Positions 42,456 to 55,095 of a stretch of DNA of 64,000 nt are shown one piece after another. The DNA lies in assembly GCA_026874595.1 (NCBI GenBank), contig CM049307.1, positions 50,085,178 through 50,149,177 on the forward strand. Direction: 5' to 3'. The stretch comes from Sipunculus nudus. Its lineage: Eukaryota; Annelida; Sipuncula; Golfingiida; Sipunculidae. Each line of letters begins with the position of its first letter. Position 1 is the first letter of the stretch. The position numbers and the translations under genes are program-made. The notes beneath the pieces were generated by a model. It was not told the origin of the DNA and made no database searches. It saw nothing but the letters and a program-made list of their open reading frames with translations.

Positions 42456-45400
42456 CTGTAAAATGAACAATAATAATTGCATTACAAATCTCATAATTCC
42501 TTAACCTCATATTTAATCCATAATTTTCAAACATGGGAACGTCAGATAAACATACTAAGGTTATCAATAAATAGTGATATGTCAAAATGGAGAGGACGCT
42601 TTCACATGAAAAAAATATAGTGGTTATTCAGATTGCCTCCAAAATTGGATTGTTCCTTTGGTGTTATCCTAAAAAAAAATCCACTTAATCTGTTCAGAAT
42701 GTTTTGTGTATAACAGTTGATTGTTCAACCAAATAAAATTGAAATAAAAGGGTGAAACACAGCACCCCTAGCTACCTGAGGGAAATATAAAATGCTCTTC
42801 CACATGTACCTTTCGGCAGATGGCGCTACTGTGAAGGCAAAATACTGAATCTTGTTTGAAGCTTACTTGAGTTGATTAACATAACCTTGAAAGACCAAAC
42901 AACTTCCTTTACGTACCTGACATTGGCTGTAATCGACCGGGAGGTGAGCTTGTTTTCTCTCTAGTGTTGTTGCCTAATATGTCGTCGATGCTGAGAGTGG
43001 CTTTCTTGGCTTTAGGGCTCGCTTCAGTCGGCGACAAATCAGCGCTGCCTGCTACATCTGGGGCCTGGTCCGGGTTAGAGCTGTGGGATGGCTGCACACT
43101 CTCCTGTCCAGCTTCATGATGGTGTGTATCTGTGGATAAACGATACATGCGATTATAATACACAGAGCTCTTAAAAAATCAAAGAATGAAGTACATGTAC
43201 GCAATCGCAAACTGGGCGATAATGGGGAATCAGCTATTGAGTGTACGGCCTTGTGAATTAGGTTACTGCCAAAAATAAATATCAAGTAGAAATCTGTATT
43301 CTAGGACCAATATTGTTTACAAATTTCAGCTTTGGAAAATCAGCCATATTGGACATACTCGAACCTCGACGATACTGACGGAAGGAAAATTTGTCGAGTC
43401 AGCAGGAGGCAAGGAAATGAGATTATATTAACTGATATTTCATATCCGCATATTCACAGATATATGCCATTATGAACCTACATTATATTACATATACAAA
43501 GATACCCACCATTGCTGTCATGGGCTGCGTTGCTCGGAGACAGGTTGCTAGGGGTTCTCCTTTCCGGCTCTGCGTCACCATGGCGATGTACCGTGGTAGC
43601 ACTTGGTAACCCACGGAATCTTGCATACGCCGGATAGGTGTCGTTCTCACGCCCCGTGTCTCCGCTCAAATTTACTCTTTCAGGTGTTTCCGGTAAATCT
43701 ACTTCTGGCATATCTACGTCATCTTCATGTACGTCACATCCGTCATCGATACCTTCTGCATCACTGACGTCATCATCCACGCTTCGTTGTAAACTCATAC
43801 CCGCGTCTTCGGAACCGGAAGCGCCATGAACCTGTTGTTGTGAACCGGATTGCGTTTGCTCTTCAGATGTCGCTTTAGTCTCGCTGGTCTCTCCTTCTTT
43901 CGGTTTCATGGCCCGTTGCTTTTTCCTGTACTTTGCCCGTCTGTTTTTGAACCAAACCTGATAAACCAAACCAAGAACATTCTTTATATAATGTTCTTTT
44001 TATTTTGTATTTCCAAAAAAAACAATGTCGACATTACATAAAACATACGTGGTATTTTATTTCATGCATATTTTACAACAATATCACACAGCTTATATGC
44101 TTATATCTCCGATTACATGGACTAATTTTTTTAAAACTATATATCAACGTATTACCACGAAATAGATAAAAGTACTAAATCTTTATTAAAATTACTCAAT
44201 AAATTAAGACATTAAGAATAAATAGCTCTATTTATCAATCTATATGAGTGACAAAATGCAGTGTTTAGATCATACATGCATATAAAAAATATAATCAGAT
44301 TAAAATATGCATGTGAAGGAACATATCTACAGTTGAATCTGCTAGTAATACTATGCGTGCGCACCTGGATTCGAGCTTCCGGTAGGTTAGTCATCATGGC
44401 GAGACGTTCGCGCATGACAACATCCGGGTAGTGGGTTTTCGAGAACGTCTTCTCCAGGGCTGCCAGTTGTTGATTGGTGAAGGCTGTCCGACTCCGCCTC
44501 TGCTTCCGCTGAGCACCGTATCTTGCCTCCAGTATAATGTCTGTAAAAACAGGAGGCCATTTTTAATCAAGTGTGGTCATAATGCGGTAAGATTTTTCAA
44601 ACATAACTCAAGGTATCGTTTTTATGGCAGTGTGTGTATAAAGGGAAACCTGTGTAATAGGACCCGAGGACCAGCCAAAACTGGTTTTAATTCACAGAAA
44701 ATCTTAATAAACAGGTCAGTTATAACCAATGTGAATGTTTTCTGTTCACTCAAGGGTGGTCTTAATAGAATGGTGGTCTTATTAGAGAGGTGGTCTTTCA
44801 GACAGGTTCCACTGTGGTATGTTAATGGTCCATATGTACTTTTTTTTTACAGTTCAGTCCCCATATACATTACATGCTCATTTTTAACTATCGTTCATCA
44901 TTCTCAACTGAGTATACCTAGGCCACAAGAAAAAAACCTCTGCAGGATCACCGCCCCTGATTTTTAAGGATCATTTCTCATTTCTCTATTGTCTCAATCC
45001 CTCCGAAAAAAATCATTATGTGTATTAAAAAGGATAAAAATCATTCATTAAATTGTAATATAAAGCGCGGCTCATCTGCTCATTTATGGAATAGGCGCAC
45101 ATATTTTTATATTTTCTGCCGGCTAGCTGACAATCTTCCACGTAGTAGATTCTGTCTCGATCGGCAAATCATAAAAGAAGACAAAATCGCCCGCAGGCTT
45201 CTTAATAATGGCCCCTGAGTCCGTAGAAAAATTTATCAGGCGTGGCCTGATGTCATTTAACTATATTCTTGCTTTAATGAAAGCCGGTTTAGTTTTATCC
45301 ATCATTTTATGTGCATTATTATATAGCTATGAAAGAGTTGCTTATTTGACAATTTTGTGAGAATTATGTTATTTCAGCGATATAATATTTAATATACATA

Positions 45401-48400
45401 ATCCCAACCAGATACCATTAATTAAAACAATCCAAAGTTCTTGTTAAAACAAGAAAAAAACAATCCTCTGTTAGGCATAAAAAAAAGCTTCATATGATGC
45501 GGGCAAGGCTCTGGCAAGGTAACTCATGCAAGATAATCCAATGGGAGAGTGACAAATTAATATCAACATAAGTTACGGTTACTTCACTTTGAGGATCATA
45601 ATCCCATATGCATTAACAGATTAATTAATGAGTCACTATATCACGCTTGAATGCTAATTAAACTCCTTTTCCTGATCCGCTGGCTCTAAGCACGTGAATA
45701 AAGCCGAAGTTATTTGACTATCTATGATACTCTATATTGGCCATTATCGTTGCCGTGTGTTTTAACCTTAAAAGGAGTACCGTGAGGGTCATGAGATCAG
45801 GGAATAAAGCCGGCCCTCTCAAAAAGCCCCATTGTTGGTATTAACTCGCTGTGAATGAATGGAGCTCCCGTGATCAGTTGGCCAGACGGGGTGATCTTAT
45901 ATTAGCTAGTGTTAAGCCATCGCACCCCTACTGCGAAGTGTAACAAGGGCAAACGGGGTGCTCGAATAGGGGATTCCGTTTTCCGACAGATTGGTCGTCG
46001 AGAGCGCTCCGACAATTTAATCGAGTACAATTGGTCTATTTACAGAGGTGTAGGGTTTCTTAAATGTTCACGCTTGGTCGTGAAAGGGCTGGCATATTGT
46101 GCGGCCGGGTTCATATTTACCGAGGAAGCGCTCCGATTTCAAAAACATTGATCTGTTCTCACCGAGACAGGCCCGCCGGTTGACGCTATGTCAATCCTGG
46201 CCCATCAGTCACGCTTCTGTTCTCATAAAGAACTTATTAATTTCATATTTATTGGGCTTAATGTGATTTGGAGGGCCAGGTCGTCTAATGAAGGATGACA
46301 TCCCTGACTTAAGAAACATATTTATGCCGGTCGATAACCTTCTCTATAATCCCCTCAAGCCGATATAAGGCTTTAATCCTATTACAGGGTCAGAGAACCC
46401 GTTAAATTCCTGGTCCCCCGATCAGGGTAGGCCCAGGGAAGCATTTTTATCAAATTATCCCTTCCAGTCCTAGTAAATTCCCTACAACAGTGCGTAACCG
46501 ACCCTTGGCTATCTCACCGCCCACGGCTCCTTTGACTTTCTCGGATCTATACGACTCCGTTCGCTGTCAGACCAGGCAGTGTTTCAGGATTTTAATAGTG
46601 GCCCTCCTAGACCTCCCCAATCCGTGGCAGATCCATTACGACCCGACTGATATTTAGATTATGCACAGCGCTGAAATATTCCTCTGTATAAGGGAATTTC
46701 CCTTTTTAAAAAAAGAAAAAAAGTATTTTTAAACAATTTTGGTTATATTCTGGCTGGATCAAATAGGGGGGGGGGGGGTTCATTTCTTTATCTTTTGTTA
46801 TTTCTGTGTCTGTTCTTTATTCGGTCTTACATGATTAAATTCAAATTACATCTACAGCCTATGTTTAAACTCAATATTTACAATGGCAGGATTTGTTTTT
46901 ATTAAAAAAAAAATAAAGAATTATCAAGTATAACATTTAACTGCACATGAATGATGATATTTACTGAAATATTATCGAGTCCAAATTTATACCGTGTTCT
47001 TTTTCGTTCATTTAAAAGTTAGGTTTTAAATATTTTTTTCAACTACAACTCTTGGTGTATATATCGTTTAAATGACTTTGAACGAAAGTGCATTTTCACG
47101 CCTGAATTATTATATACGTATATGTTTACTCGAAACATTTCTTCAAAAGTATGTTTGAGTCTATTTCCTTTTTGCACCAACACTTTCATCACGTTCATAT
47201 ACCGATCTCTTTCAAGATGCTCAGTGCTTTTTATTTTGCTATTCACTATATTTTAAAAGAAATTTTAAATCATTTTTTAGCATGCATATTCATGGTATTG
47301 TGTGACTTTCATATATTCATTTTTTCTCATCATGCAGGAGGATTCCAGTTATCATATTAATCATGCACTGCGCAACATTTATAAATTTTGACTGTATATA
47401 TTTCAAGACAATGCGTCACCCAAAAAACTCATACGTCAAACAATAAATATATAACACACGCACTTGCAATTTCCGAGCGATCCCATACATATAAAAGATG
47501 CCATAAAAATTTCAATATGATAGGTTTGAATTAAAACGTAATATGATTATGCTGTTGTCTTATTTGTTAAGACACTGCATTATCAAATCCTTAATAAAAA
47601 ATTGCACTGTATAATATATTTTACCAAAAAATTACAGCCTGGATTTAATTCGTTTATTATACTGAAGTGGACTAAATTAAGAATTCCCGTTAGGCTTTTA
47701 CTTTTATCTGATGTTATACAGTTTAAGCAAGAACTTCTAAATATAGTTTTAAAGTAAACATATCACTTGGATATATATATTCCAATAAAATTTAATATGA
47801 TAAAATGAAACTTTATTTTCCGTCACTTTGCCAAGCATATATACATCTTTTATGTGAGAATGCATAAAATTAGACACGTACTCATTATTTTTCTGTATCT
47901 TTCAATTTCTAAATGTGTACTAATCATAAATATTTATTTAATTATTATTATTCAAAATTGAACACCAAACCATAAATAACCGATAAACCTTAGTGTTTTT
48001 TAAATATTTTAGACAATCATGTTCTTTATTCACTTATTGTTATGAAAATTTAATACATATTCAGTTAAACTATATTTGAGAAGATTTACGCAATTAAAGA
48101 GTACAGAATCAAAATAAAATTCATCTGAGAAAGCCCTTCCACAGAGGAATACATGTATGCAGTATATATCAACAACTTTAAAAGTATATATATATATAAT
48201 ATAATAAGAACTTTTTATAACTAGATATACCTTTAGACCATTAATATATACGCAGAAGAAGCCAGAAATCACATTAATTCTGTTTCAAAACTGTAGGTTA
48301 ATGGGCACCTTTAATTATAAACATGAAGGTTACAATTATAGACTATCTGATATAGGTAAAGTTTCTTACCTGCTAGTCTTTCAGCCAGAGTGAGCGCTTG

Positions 48401-48580
48401 CATTGACGGAGCGAACCCGTGCCCGAGGGGTCCCAGGTGTGGGCCGAGTAGGGAGGGTCCCGGGAGCTGGGGTGCGGGGGGTACTGTAAACATCCCCGGG
48501 GGTGGATGGTTAGAGTGCGCCGGTGGCGGCGGGGGAGGCTGTCCACTAGGGCTGTATCCGGAGAAGTTCTGTATGTTCAT
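42064..48580 (-). CDS. DMBX: DMBX (diencephalon/mesencephalon homeobox) transcription factor, five coding exons, 479 aa
   Basis: Nuclear DNA-binding protein of the paired-class K50 group. Exons 48370-48580, 44365-44540, 43510-43957, 42917-43129 and 42064-42455 join with matching phases (1, 0, 1, 1). The N-terminus is proline-rich, followed by the DMBX-typical block [18 protein letters not shown] (62-79). The homeodomain is residues 84-143 (F8, L16, F20, W48, N51, R53 present; Lys50 in [13 protein letters not shown]), interrupted by an intron between positions 46 and 47. Then come an acidic stretch (about 185-230), an eh1-like LSIDDILG (324-331) and a C-terminal OAR motif [12 protein letters not shown] (460-471). 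Vertebrate DMBX1 is about 380 aa with the same block, homeodomain and OAR tail; it acts in midbrain/diencephalon development as a repressor of OTX2-type targets on TAATCC sites. Otx, Pitx and Gsc are excluded by the [15 protein letters not shown] block. Confidence 0.96.
42917..43129 (-). CDS. DMBX: DMBX exon 4
   Basis: Acceptor TTTATCCACAG, donor TCAG|GTACGT, phase 1 to 1. Carries the eh1-like LSIDDILG. Confidence 0.9.
43510..43957 (-). CDS. DMBX: DMBX exon 3 (homeodomain helix 3 end, acidic region)
   Basis: Acceptor GGTTTATCAG, donor AATG|GTGGGT, phase 0 to 1. Begins [16 protein letters not shown]; followed by Glu/Ser/Gln-rich and Asp/Glu-rich sequence. Confidence 0.94.
44365..44540 (-). 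CDS. DMBX: DMBX exon 2 (homeodomain residues 1-46)
   Basis: Acceptor GTTTTTACAG, donor ATCCAG|GTGCGC, phase 1 to 0. Encodes [20 protein letters not shown] and ends LPEARIQ. No start codon of its own, so it would be missed by an ATG-based scan. Confidence 0.95.
44635..44822. mobile_element. MITE-like fragment in DMBX intron 1
   Basis: The right end on the minus strand reads CACAGTGGAACCTGTCTGAA then AGACCACC. The left end has GGGAAACCTGTGTAATAGGA, an imperfect inverted counterpart. Internal GGTGGTCTTA(A/T)TAGA is duplicated. Same terminal style as 50285-50449. Confidence 0.45.
45580..46680. promoter_or_regulatory. Candidate intronic enhancer block of DMBX
   Basis: In the 3.8-kb intron 1, this stretch is free of microsatellites, higher in GC than its flanks and without a coding frame of note. 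It contains TAATCC at 45599, 46347 and 46374, the core site of K50 homeodomains, plus TAATTAAT words. Conservation was not testable here, so the enhancer call is inference. Confidence 0.35.
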
Positions 48581-48600
48581 CTTGATGCTGTGTGGAATGT
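48370..48600 (-). CDS. DMBX: DMBX exon 1 (coding part 48370-48580, with 20 nt of 5'UTR)
   Basis: The ATG at 48580 gives [14 protein letters not shown], then a proline/glycine-rich stretch and [11 protein letters not shown]. Donor AGCAG|GTAAGA, phase 1. The exon is preceded by TTTGTTACAG at 48602, a good acceptor, so 20 nt of 5'UTR are spliced to a noncoding exon further upstream. Confidence 0.9.
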
Positions 48601-48654
48601 CTGTAACAAAGGTATATGTAGCACTTAACTATAGAATATATACTAGAATATACA

Positions 48655-48657
<3 letters not shown>

Positions 48658-48695
<38 letters not shown>

Positions 48696-48704
48696 TATAT
48701 ATAA
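48658..48704. repeat. (TA)n microsatellite
   Basis: Just upstream of DMBX exon 1, interrupted once by TAAATA. Confidence 0.95.
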
Positions 48705-49380
48705 AAAGTGAAAAATGTGTGATAAGACCATTTGCGGGACTGTCCATATAGTTGCTAACTTACTATTATTTCACAGGTGGACTTATAATACACAGGTCTT
48801 TTATAACCAATGAAAATGCTGTCGGTGTGTATAATTTTTTAAGTGATGCTTTGGAGTTAACAATTATTCACGCTGTTTAAACTTCGTGCATGATTATATC
48901 GCTTATCATTATTTGGCTTATTTCAAATTATGAAAACTGGCCTGCGTCCTTTTATATTCCAGCTAAAGTTACATATATTAAACTGTATTTCTCTCAATAT
49001 GATATCTCATTTATTTAATTGAATTTTGGCGGACACAGTGTGGATGTATTTTTTCGCATTATTTGTTATCGCTCGAACTTCTCGAATCCATAACCGCCCA
49101 TTGTTTATATTCCAATTTTACGTTATACTTTTGATAACATTTCTTTCAGTTTATTACTCTACCAATCAAACAAGAATCATTTATTACAAAAACATGCCAT
49201 TTTTTGCCCACGGATTATCTACAACAACAGTGGAATAAGTTTTTACGGATAGTTATTTATGGCCAAATACTGACCTTATCACTTAGTCAAGATATAGAAC
49301 TTCGCGCTGGAAAATCATTCCTTTATACGGTATTACAATTTATTAGCAAAGATATAATCAATGTGATATAGTATCTCTGA

Positions 49381-49381
49381 A

Positions 49382-49451
<70 letters not shown>
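49381..49451. repeat. (TA)n microsatellite
   Basis: About 35 TA units. Confidence 0.95.
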
Positions 49452-49454
<3 letters not shown>

Positions 49455-49599
49455 ATTTATAAGCCACGTGCACATACTATATACTTACAAAACACCGTAT
49501 AATCATACGGGATTAGAGTAGCTTCTTATAGCTCTACAGAACCTAAATCCGTGGTTACAGTTATTAAAGAGTCCACATAATACAGTCATAAGAGTCCTC

Positions 49600-50100
49600 A
49601 GTTTCCACCCATTTCGCACCATTATTGTGAAACTATTCACGTTGTAATAAGATTACCGCGTTCATTTTCCCAAGCTCTCGCGAGATCAAGAAACGAAACG
49701 GGATCGCTATGGTCTAATCGCCGAATCATCCGCAGGCATTGCAGTATAATCCCTACGTATACTATGTGTTAATCTATCTTAAGCCGTGTGAAGCCTTTGG
49801 GCAGATAAGACCAACAGCGGGAAATAGGCCTCACACCAAGCGAGCCAATACTGTTTGTAACAATTCAACAAGTGAGATGTTCTTACATGTGCGCTGACAA
49901 AGTCGCAGCTTAATGTAATCCGCTCTCGACATGTATAATCCTATTAGTGATCAAGCCTCAGCGACTGCGTTTATTGTCGACATGGTATCGTACGTTTTAA
50001 ACACCTCAGCTTTTCAGAAGCTCTGAGAACTTAGCAACGACTCGCGGCTACCTCAGGATGGCTCAGCACGTGTAATCTGTCCAGCTTCAGACGAAGAACA
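49600..50100. promoter_or_regulatory. Candidate regulatory block with three TAATCC sites
   Basis: Microsatellite-free, relatively GC-rich sequence with TAATCC at 49747, 49916 and 49936, and CAGCACGTG at about 50064. Regulatory function is inferred from motif density only. Confidence 0.3.
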
Positions 50101-50139
50101 AAAGCAATTAACTTTTGGAAGTATGTCCACTGTCACTAG

Positions 50140-50143
<4 letters not shown>

Positions 50144-50201
<58 letters not shown>
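50144..50201. repeat. (CT)n(CA)n compound microsatellite
   Basis: About 17 CT units followed directly by about 11 CA units. Confidence 0.95.
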
Positions 50202-50202
<1 letters not shown>

Positions 50203-50284
50203 TACAGACACATGCATGCACACACAATCACGCGTTTACCTACAACGCGAATGTACATGTATTTTACTTTCCATTAAAAAAGTA

Positions 50285-50449
50285 CCGTGGAGCCTCTCTT
50301 ATCGGGTACCTCAGTAAAGTGGGCACCTTTTCATATAGTGAGCACAGTGGTGAGCATACTGAATTTTTCTCCATATTATTCATGTCATGACCAGTATAAA
50401 GTGGACAGTTTGACTGTCCAAGGGTGTCCACATTATAGAGGTTTCACTG
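50285..50449. mobile_element. Short MITE (165 bp) with TA flanks
   Basis: The left end CCGTGGAGCCTCTCTTATCG and the reverse complement of the right end CAGTGAAACCTCTATAATGT are diverged inverted copies. TA lies at 50283-50284 and 50450-50451. The interior has no coding frame. Confidence 0.55.
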
Positions 50450-50900
50450 TATACACCATCACTGATCTTATTCGTCATGTTGTCCTTTTCAATGGATTAC
50501 ATTTTAAATAATTAATGTTACATGAGAAGTTCTTCACAATGAAGACTATATGTCCATTTTACGTGCAAATATCAATGTATCTACGGATTTAAAAATACTT
50601 CAGACATTTCATTTGTTTTCAGCGGCCTGCATTTGTAAATATAGAGCCAATATAGTTGGTGCTACTGAATGGTTAAAAGCTATTTATATTAAAACATTGT
50701 TTAACCAGATATATGTATACTTAAAGCTAAATTTAGGCAAAAATGAAGGATCCTATTCCGACCCACATAATTCATAAACTGATTCCAGTCGCCTGCCTCA
50801 AACTAAATCATATGAGCTTAGAGAAAACAAAAGTATCCAAAGATGTGGAATAACAAGTGATTATGTATACTTATGATATGATATAAGAAAAAGCCCTTAC

Positions 50901-51100
50901 GTTTCTGGGATTAATGCATGCGTCCCGAAACTATAATCCGTTTCCAATGATTCCGTGGCTGTCTTTAAAGTTGTATTAGTCCCACTGCAACAGCTAACTC
51001 CAAGACAAGACGGAGATCAGAGCTGTGAGCACTTAATTCAGTCGCCGCGAGCAATCCCTGCTCGGCTCTGAGACCTGCGTTCTCCAGCGCGCGGGCTGCG
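50901..51100 (-). promoter_or_regulatory. Candidate noncoding first exon of DMBX (proximal)
   Basis: On the minus strand a strong donor, CAGAAAC|GTAAGG, sits at 50901/50900, preceded by ordinary-complexity sequence from about 51100. It could splice to the acceptor at 48602. TAATCC/GGATTA words occur at 50934 and 50908. The transcript start is unknown. Confidence 0.3.
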
Positions 51101-51797
51101 AGTGAAAGGGAACAAATCTTTGTCCGTCTTTTTTTCAAACGTGCATATTGGTTTTGTATGTCTTTTTAAGCCGAATATCTCTCAAGTGGACCTCGTTTTA
51201 ACAATAAGGACAATAGCAGATTACCTAGGGATGGTTAACACCTGCAGACGACACTTGGAACCGGCAATAAACGTGCAAATACGATTCTCCGGGCCACGCT
51301 CACCAATGGATGTCGACCGAGTTTGCGCAGGTCAGGTTACAGTTTGCCAAAAATAATCGGCGGATTATTTTTACCTGGTAAAAGCCAGGTAAATACTGAG
51401 GGTGGGAGGCCCCTTGGGGTGGTGATGGGGTGTTATTGACTGTACAGTCACCGGACAGATGACGCAGTGGTTCGGCTTTGATCAACCCCTGCCTCGCTTT
51501 CCTGGACCGTGATAACTGACACCGCGCACGCGCAAGCGCTGCCCTTGTTGTATCATTCAATGGTGCTCAAAGTGCCATTAGGACACGTGAACAATGTCCA
51601 CTTAACACGTACATGGACATTACTAATAAAAAAATCCAAGAGCTATAGCATATGGTCTATATAAGCTTCTGTTGTAAACCTGGTTGACTTGTGTCCGCTG
51701 CAACTGCAGTCACTCAAACCGCGTTGGCCTACATTTAAGATCTGGAGGCGGTCGCCTTTTCTGCTACTAGGCAAACACTCAACCTGTGTGGTCGGCC

Positions 51798-51836
51798 TGG
51801 TCGTGTAGAGCTTGCCTGGTCGTGTAGAGCTTGCTT
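51798..51836. repeat. Tandem duplication of CCTGGTCGTGTAGAGCTTG
   Basis: Two adjacent, near-identical copies of 19-20 bp. Confidence 0.85.
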
Positions 51837-52161
51837 ATCAGGACTATCTACAATTTCATTCTACCTCTGCCTCGTGAATGAATTAAAGGCATTCGTATGA
51901 CAATGGTTTTGATGCTATTGTACAGTCTTCTTAATTTCAAGTTTTATTACACAAACATTGCAAAAGCGCTATATAGAGCTGCTGTATTAGAGTAAATTTG
52001 ATTTGACTTGTTACCTTTCTTGAATTGCTCCTCAAAACTATAACGTTTCTGGCGTTACAAACGGTCTCACATTATTAGTTTTGGATGTCACACCAATCGT
52101 TAATGCATACGATTTTGTTGGATTAAATCAGTGTCGGAAGGGTGCACTTGCATACATTATC

Positions 52162-52181
52162 CACACACACACACACACCCT

Positions 52182-52238
<57 letters not shown>
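52162..52238. repeat. (CA)n(TA)n compound microsatellite
   Basis: CA repeats with one CCCTCA interruption, passing into about 23 TA units. Confidence 0.95.
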
Positions 52239-52240
<2 letters not shown>

Positions 52241-52719
52241 CTCCAACGGCATTGTTGAACCCGGGAAATTAAAGGTCAAATACACAAACCGCAAGGCTTC
52301 ATGCATGAACCCCCCAAGTTAAACCCAAATATTGTGAGATATAATGCTCTAATTCTAACCACTCCTATATATAGATATGTGTGTATAAGAAAACCACAAA
52401 TACACACAACACCAGGTGGATCAGGATAATATAACACCATGGGAAAGTACTCCCTGACCGGTATAAACAATGTTGGTACGTGGTGAGTGTATTTTCGTCC
52501 GTTTCCCCCGTAACTATTAAAATATGGTGATCAAAATGAACACCTTCATGTATATTATCTAAAACTATAACGACGGCATTCGAAACGGAGAAAAAATATT
52601 TTAAGCCCTGCATATAGGCTTATTTATATATTATGATCTATCCAATAATCTATGCACACCATTGTCGAGAAATCGAACTGATACCAATTAAAGTTATACA
52701 TTAATATATTATATATATG

Positions 52720-52751
<32 letters not shown>

Positions 52752-53503
52752 TTATATCTAATATTTATATATGTATATATATATATATTATTAAGAGTAA
52801 TAACAAACAATTTGACCAAATATATTAAATTTATTTTAAAAGAAGAAAGAATTCAATATACAAGGTATGACACCATCAAAAGAATTAAACTGTTCACCCT
52901 TAAGCAAACATTCTCCAAAAGCTACACACCATGTGGCGGTTTTAAAAAGATGCATGTTAAACAACAATTTGGCTTGAATTTAGATTTTGTTTCAGATTTT
53001 AGTAAAAATAACATCGTTATTTGGTAAAACTGTTGAATAATTTCTGCATCTCTAGCAGATGACTATAATATATCTCTGCTTTTAAACTTGTTGAAAAAAT
53101 AATTTTAAAAAATCGGTAAAAAACGTGCTTCTTGAATATCACAATGGCATGAGAGACATTTATTTTCCATTTCATCGTTTATATACATCACAAATTATGT
53201 TTTTTTTTATTGTTTTCTTTAGTTTTTGCACTTAAAGTCCACTGCATATCCTGTGACATGACATATGTATATTTAAAAGAATAAAATGTTACGCTTCCAT
53301 TCTAAATTTTCAGATTTATTTAACCTTTCCATCTCAATTTAATCAAACGATTCTTTATTCACATCAGAGAAATCTGTGTAATACAAGTGATATAATTACC
53401 CGTTAAGCCTTTTTTAATGCATAATCCTATCGTTTTCGGTTATATTCAAAGGCGCATTATCTCCAGTTATGGTTAGATGTGATAAATAAGTAATGATATT
53501 TAC

Positions 53504-53730
53504 CTGCAAAGCTCTTGTTATGGGACGGCAAGGTATATGCTAATATAAGCGATAGCCGTTACAGGGGCTAACTGTTCCCGACTGCGATCTTCAAGTCCCC
53601 AAGTGCAAGTGATCAATGAAGTACCCACGCCTCTATGACATATATATAGCCGTGCACTGAGCCTGTGATGGGCCCGCGACTACAATTAAGATTTGCCTGA
53701 CGCGTGCCTATCTGCACCCGCCCCGCCCCC
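53504..53730 (-). promoter_or_regulatory. Candidate distal DMBX promoter and noncoding exon
   Basis: Reading on the minus strand: a GC-box cluster (complement of CCCGCCCCGCCCCC, 53717-53730), a TATATATA box at 53648-53641, about 135 nt of mixed sequence, then a donor TTTGCAG|GTAAAT at 53504. Spacing suits a TATA promoter driving a short noncoding exon that could join the acceptor at 48602. TA-rich words are common here, so the TATA box alone would be weak evidence; the GC boxes and donor strengthen it. Confidence 0.35.
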
Positions 53731-54589
53731 TATATTATGAGCCCTTGGGGTGGAGCGGGTCAAGCGATTCAATGAAGCTAAAAAAAATGGTTAAATCAGT
53801 CATGAAAAGCGTGTCTGGCAGATGAGGTTCTCATTAATACAGGCACAATACTAATCAATTGATTGGTATAGGCCTGGCGGCGACATCATACACTGCATTT
53901 AGAGGTGTGCGCCCATACCGTTTCTGACGCCGTATATATGGGGGTATGCCATGCCGTTATTATGTGCGGGTTGGACAGGTAATAACACCATGGGGTTAGT
54001 TAATGATAGTGTCCGTTTTCCAAACTTTAGAGGCAGTTTTACAGGTGCTGCTAATTTGATCCTTTTCGCTTTTCATCAAAGTTAACCGCATTTATTGATG
54101 AAAAGCAAATATAACACGCACGTACAGGTTGAGTGACAATTAATAAATCACCTTGCTCGGTGATACTAATTCTTTTTATTGTAAATTCTTTTTGATGTTC
54201 TGAAAATGTTAGGGTACGTAAACTAGGTGAGTTAAATAAAAACAGGACGGTATAAATAATGGTATAAAAAGCGGCATTCAAGCACCTGTCTTTTAAAATA
54301 AATTCGTTTTTGTGTGATTGATAATATAGGCCTACTATATTCCTGTAATTTAATGTCGGTATATTAAATAAAATCACGTCTATAATGTACATAAGCGTGG
54401 TGTTCATTTATATAATTTTTCATCATTTTAAATATAATTATTTGCAAGGTTGACACGTTTAAAATGCATGCAAGCTATACACGCACGAGATAATTTTTCA
54501 TGTACATGTATTTATGTTTTATATGCCTCTCTGTATGGGAAAATAAACAAGAACTCTTTATTCTGATTAGACAAATATAGATAATTATT

Positions 54590-54590
54590 A

Positions 54591-54635
<45 letters not shown>

Positions 54636-54642
54636 TATATAA
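54590..54642. repeat. (TA)n microsatellite with TACATA interruptions
   Basis: TA repeats interrupted twice by CA. Confidence 0.9.
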
Positions 54643-55021
54643 AGAATAAATAATGTAATATACTATTAAGAAGACCAAGAATGTGACTGTGCAGTTTAAA
54701 TGTAAAAAACAGCTGTTTCATAATTTTGTTTAATTCCATCAACCATGGATAGGTTCACAGTCAAGTTGAGTTAACATTAAATCAATGAAACCATGAGAAA
54801 GAAAAAAGAAATTTGATACATATTTGTTTGTGTTTGCCATTAGAGAATAACATTATAATATATATGTAATATTTGACATATAAACATGTTAACATATATC
54901 AAAATATATACTGATACTATTGCCTTGTCTTATATACGTCGTATATATAAGTAAAAAGTATTGAAATACGCAATTTACTTAAGATTTCATTCTTACACAC
55001 GCATGCGTGCACACGTCCTAA

Positions 55022-55051
55022 TGCACACACACAAACACACACACACGAACG

Positions 55052-55089
<38 letters not shown>
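55022..55089. repeat. (CA)n ... (CT)n microsatellite
   Basis: ACACACAC words followed by about 18 CT units. Confidence 0.95.
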
Positions 55090-55095
<6 letters not shown>

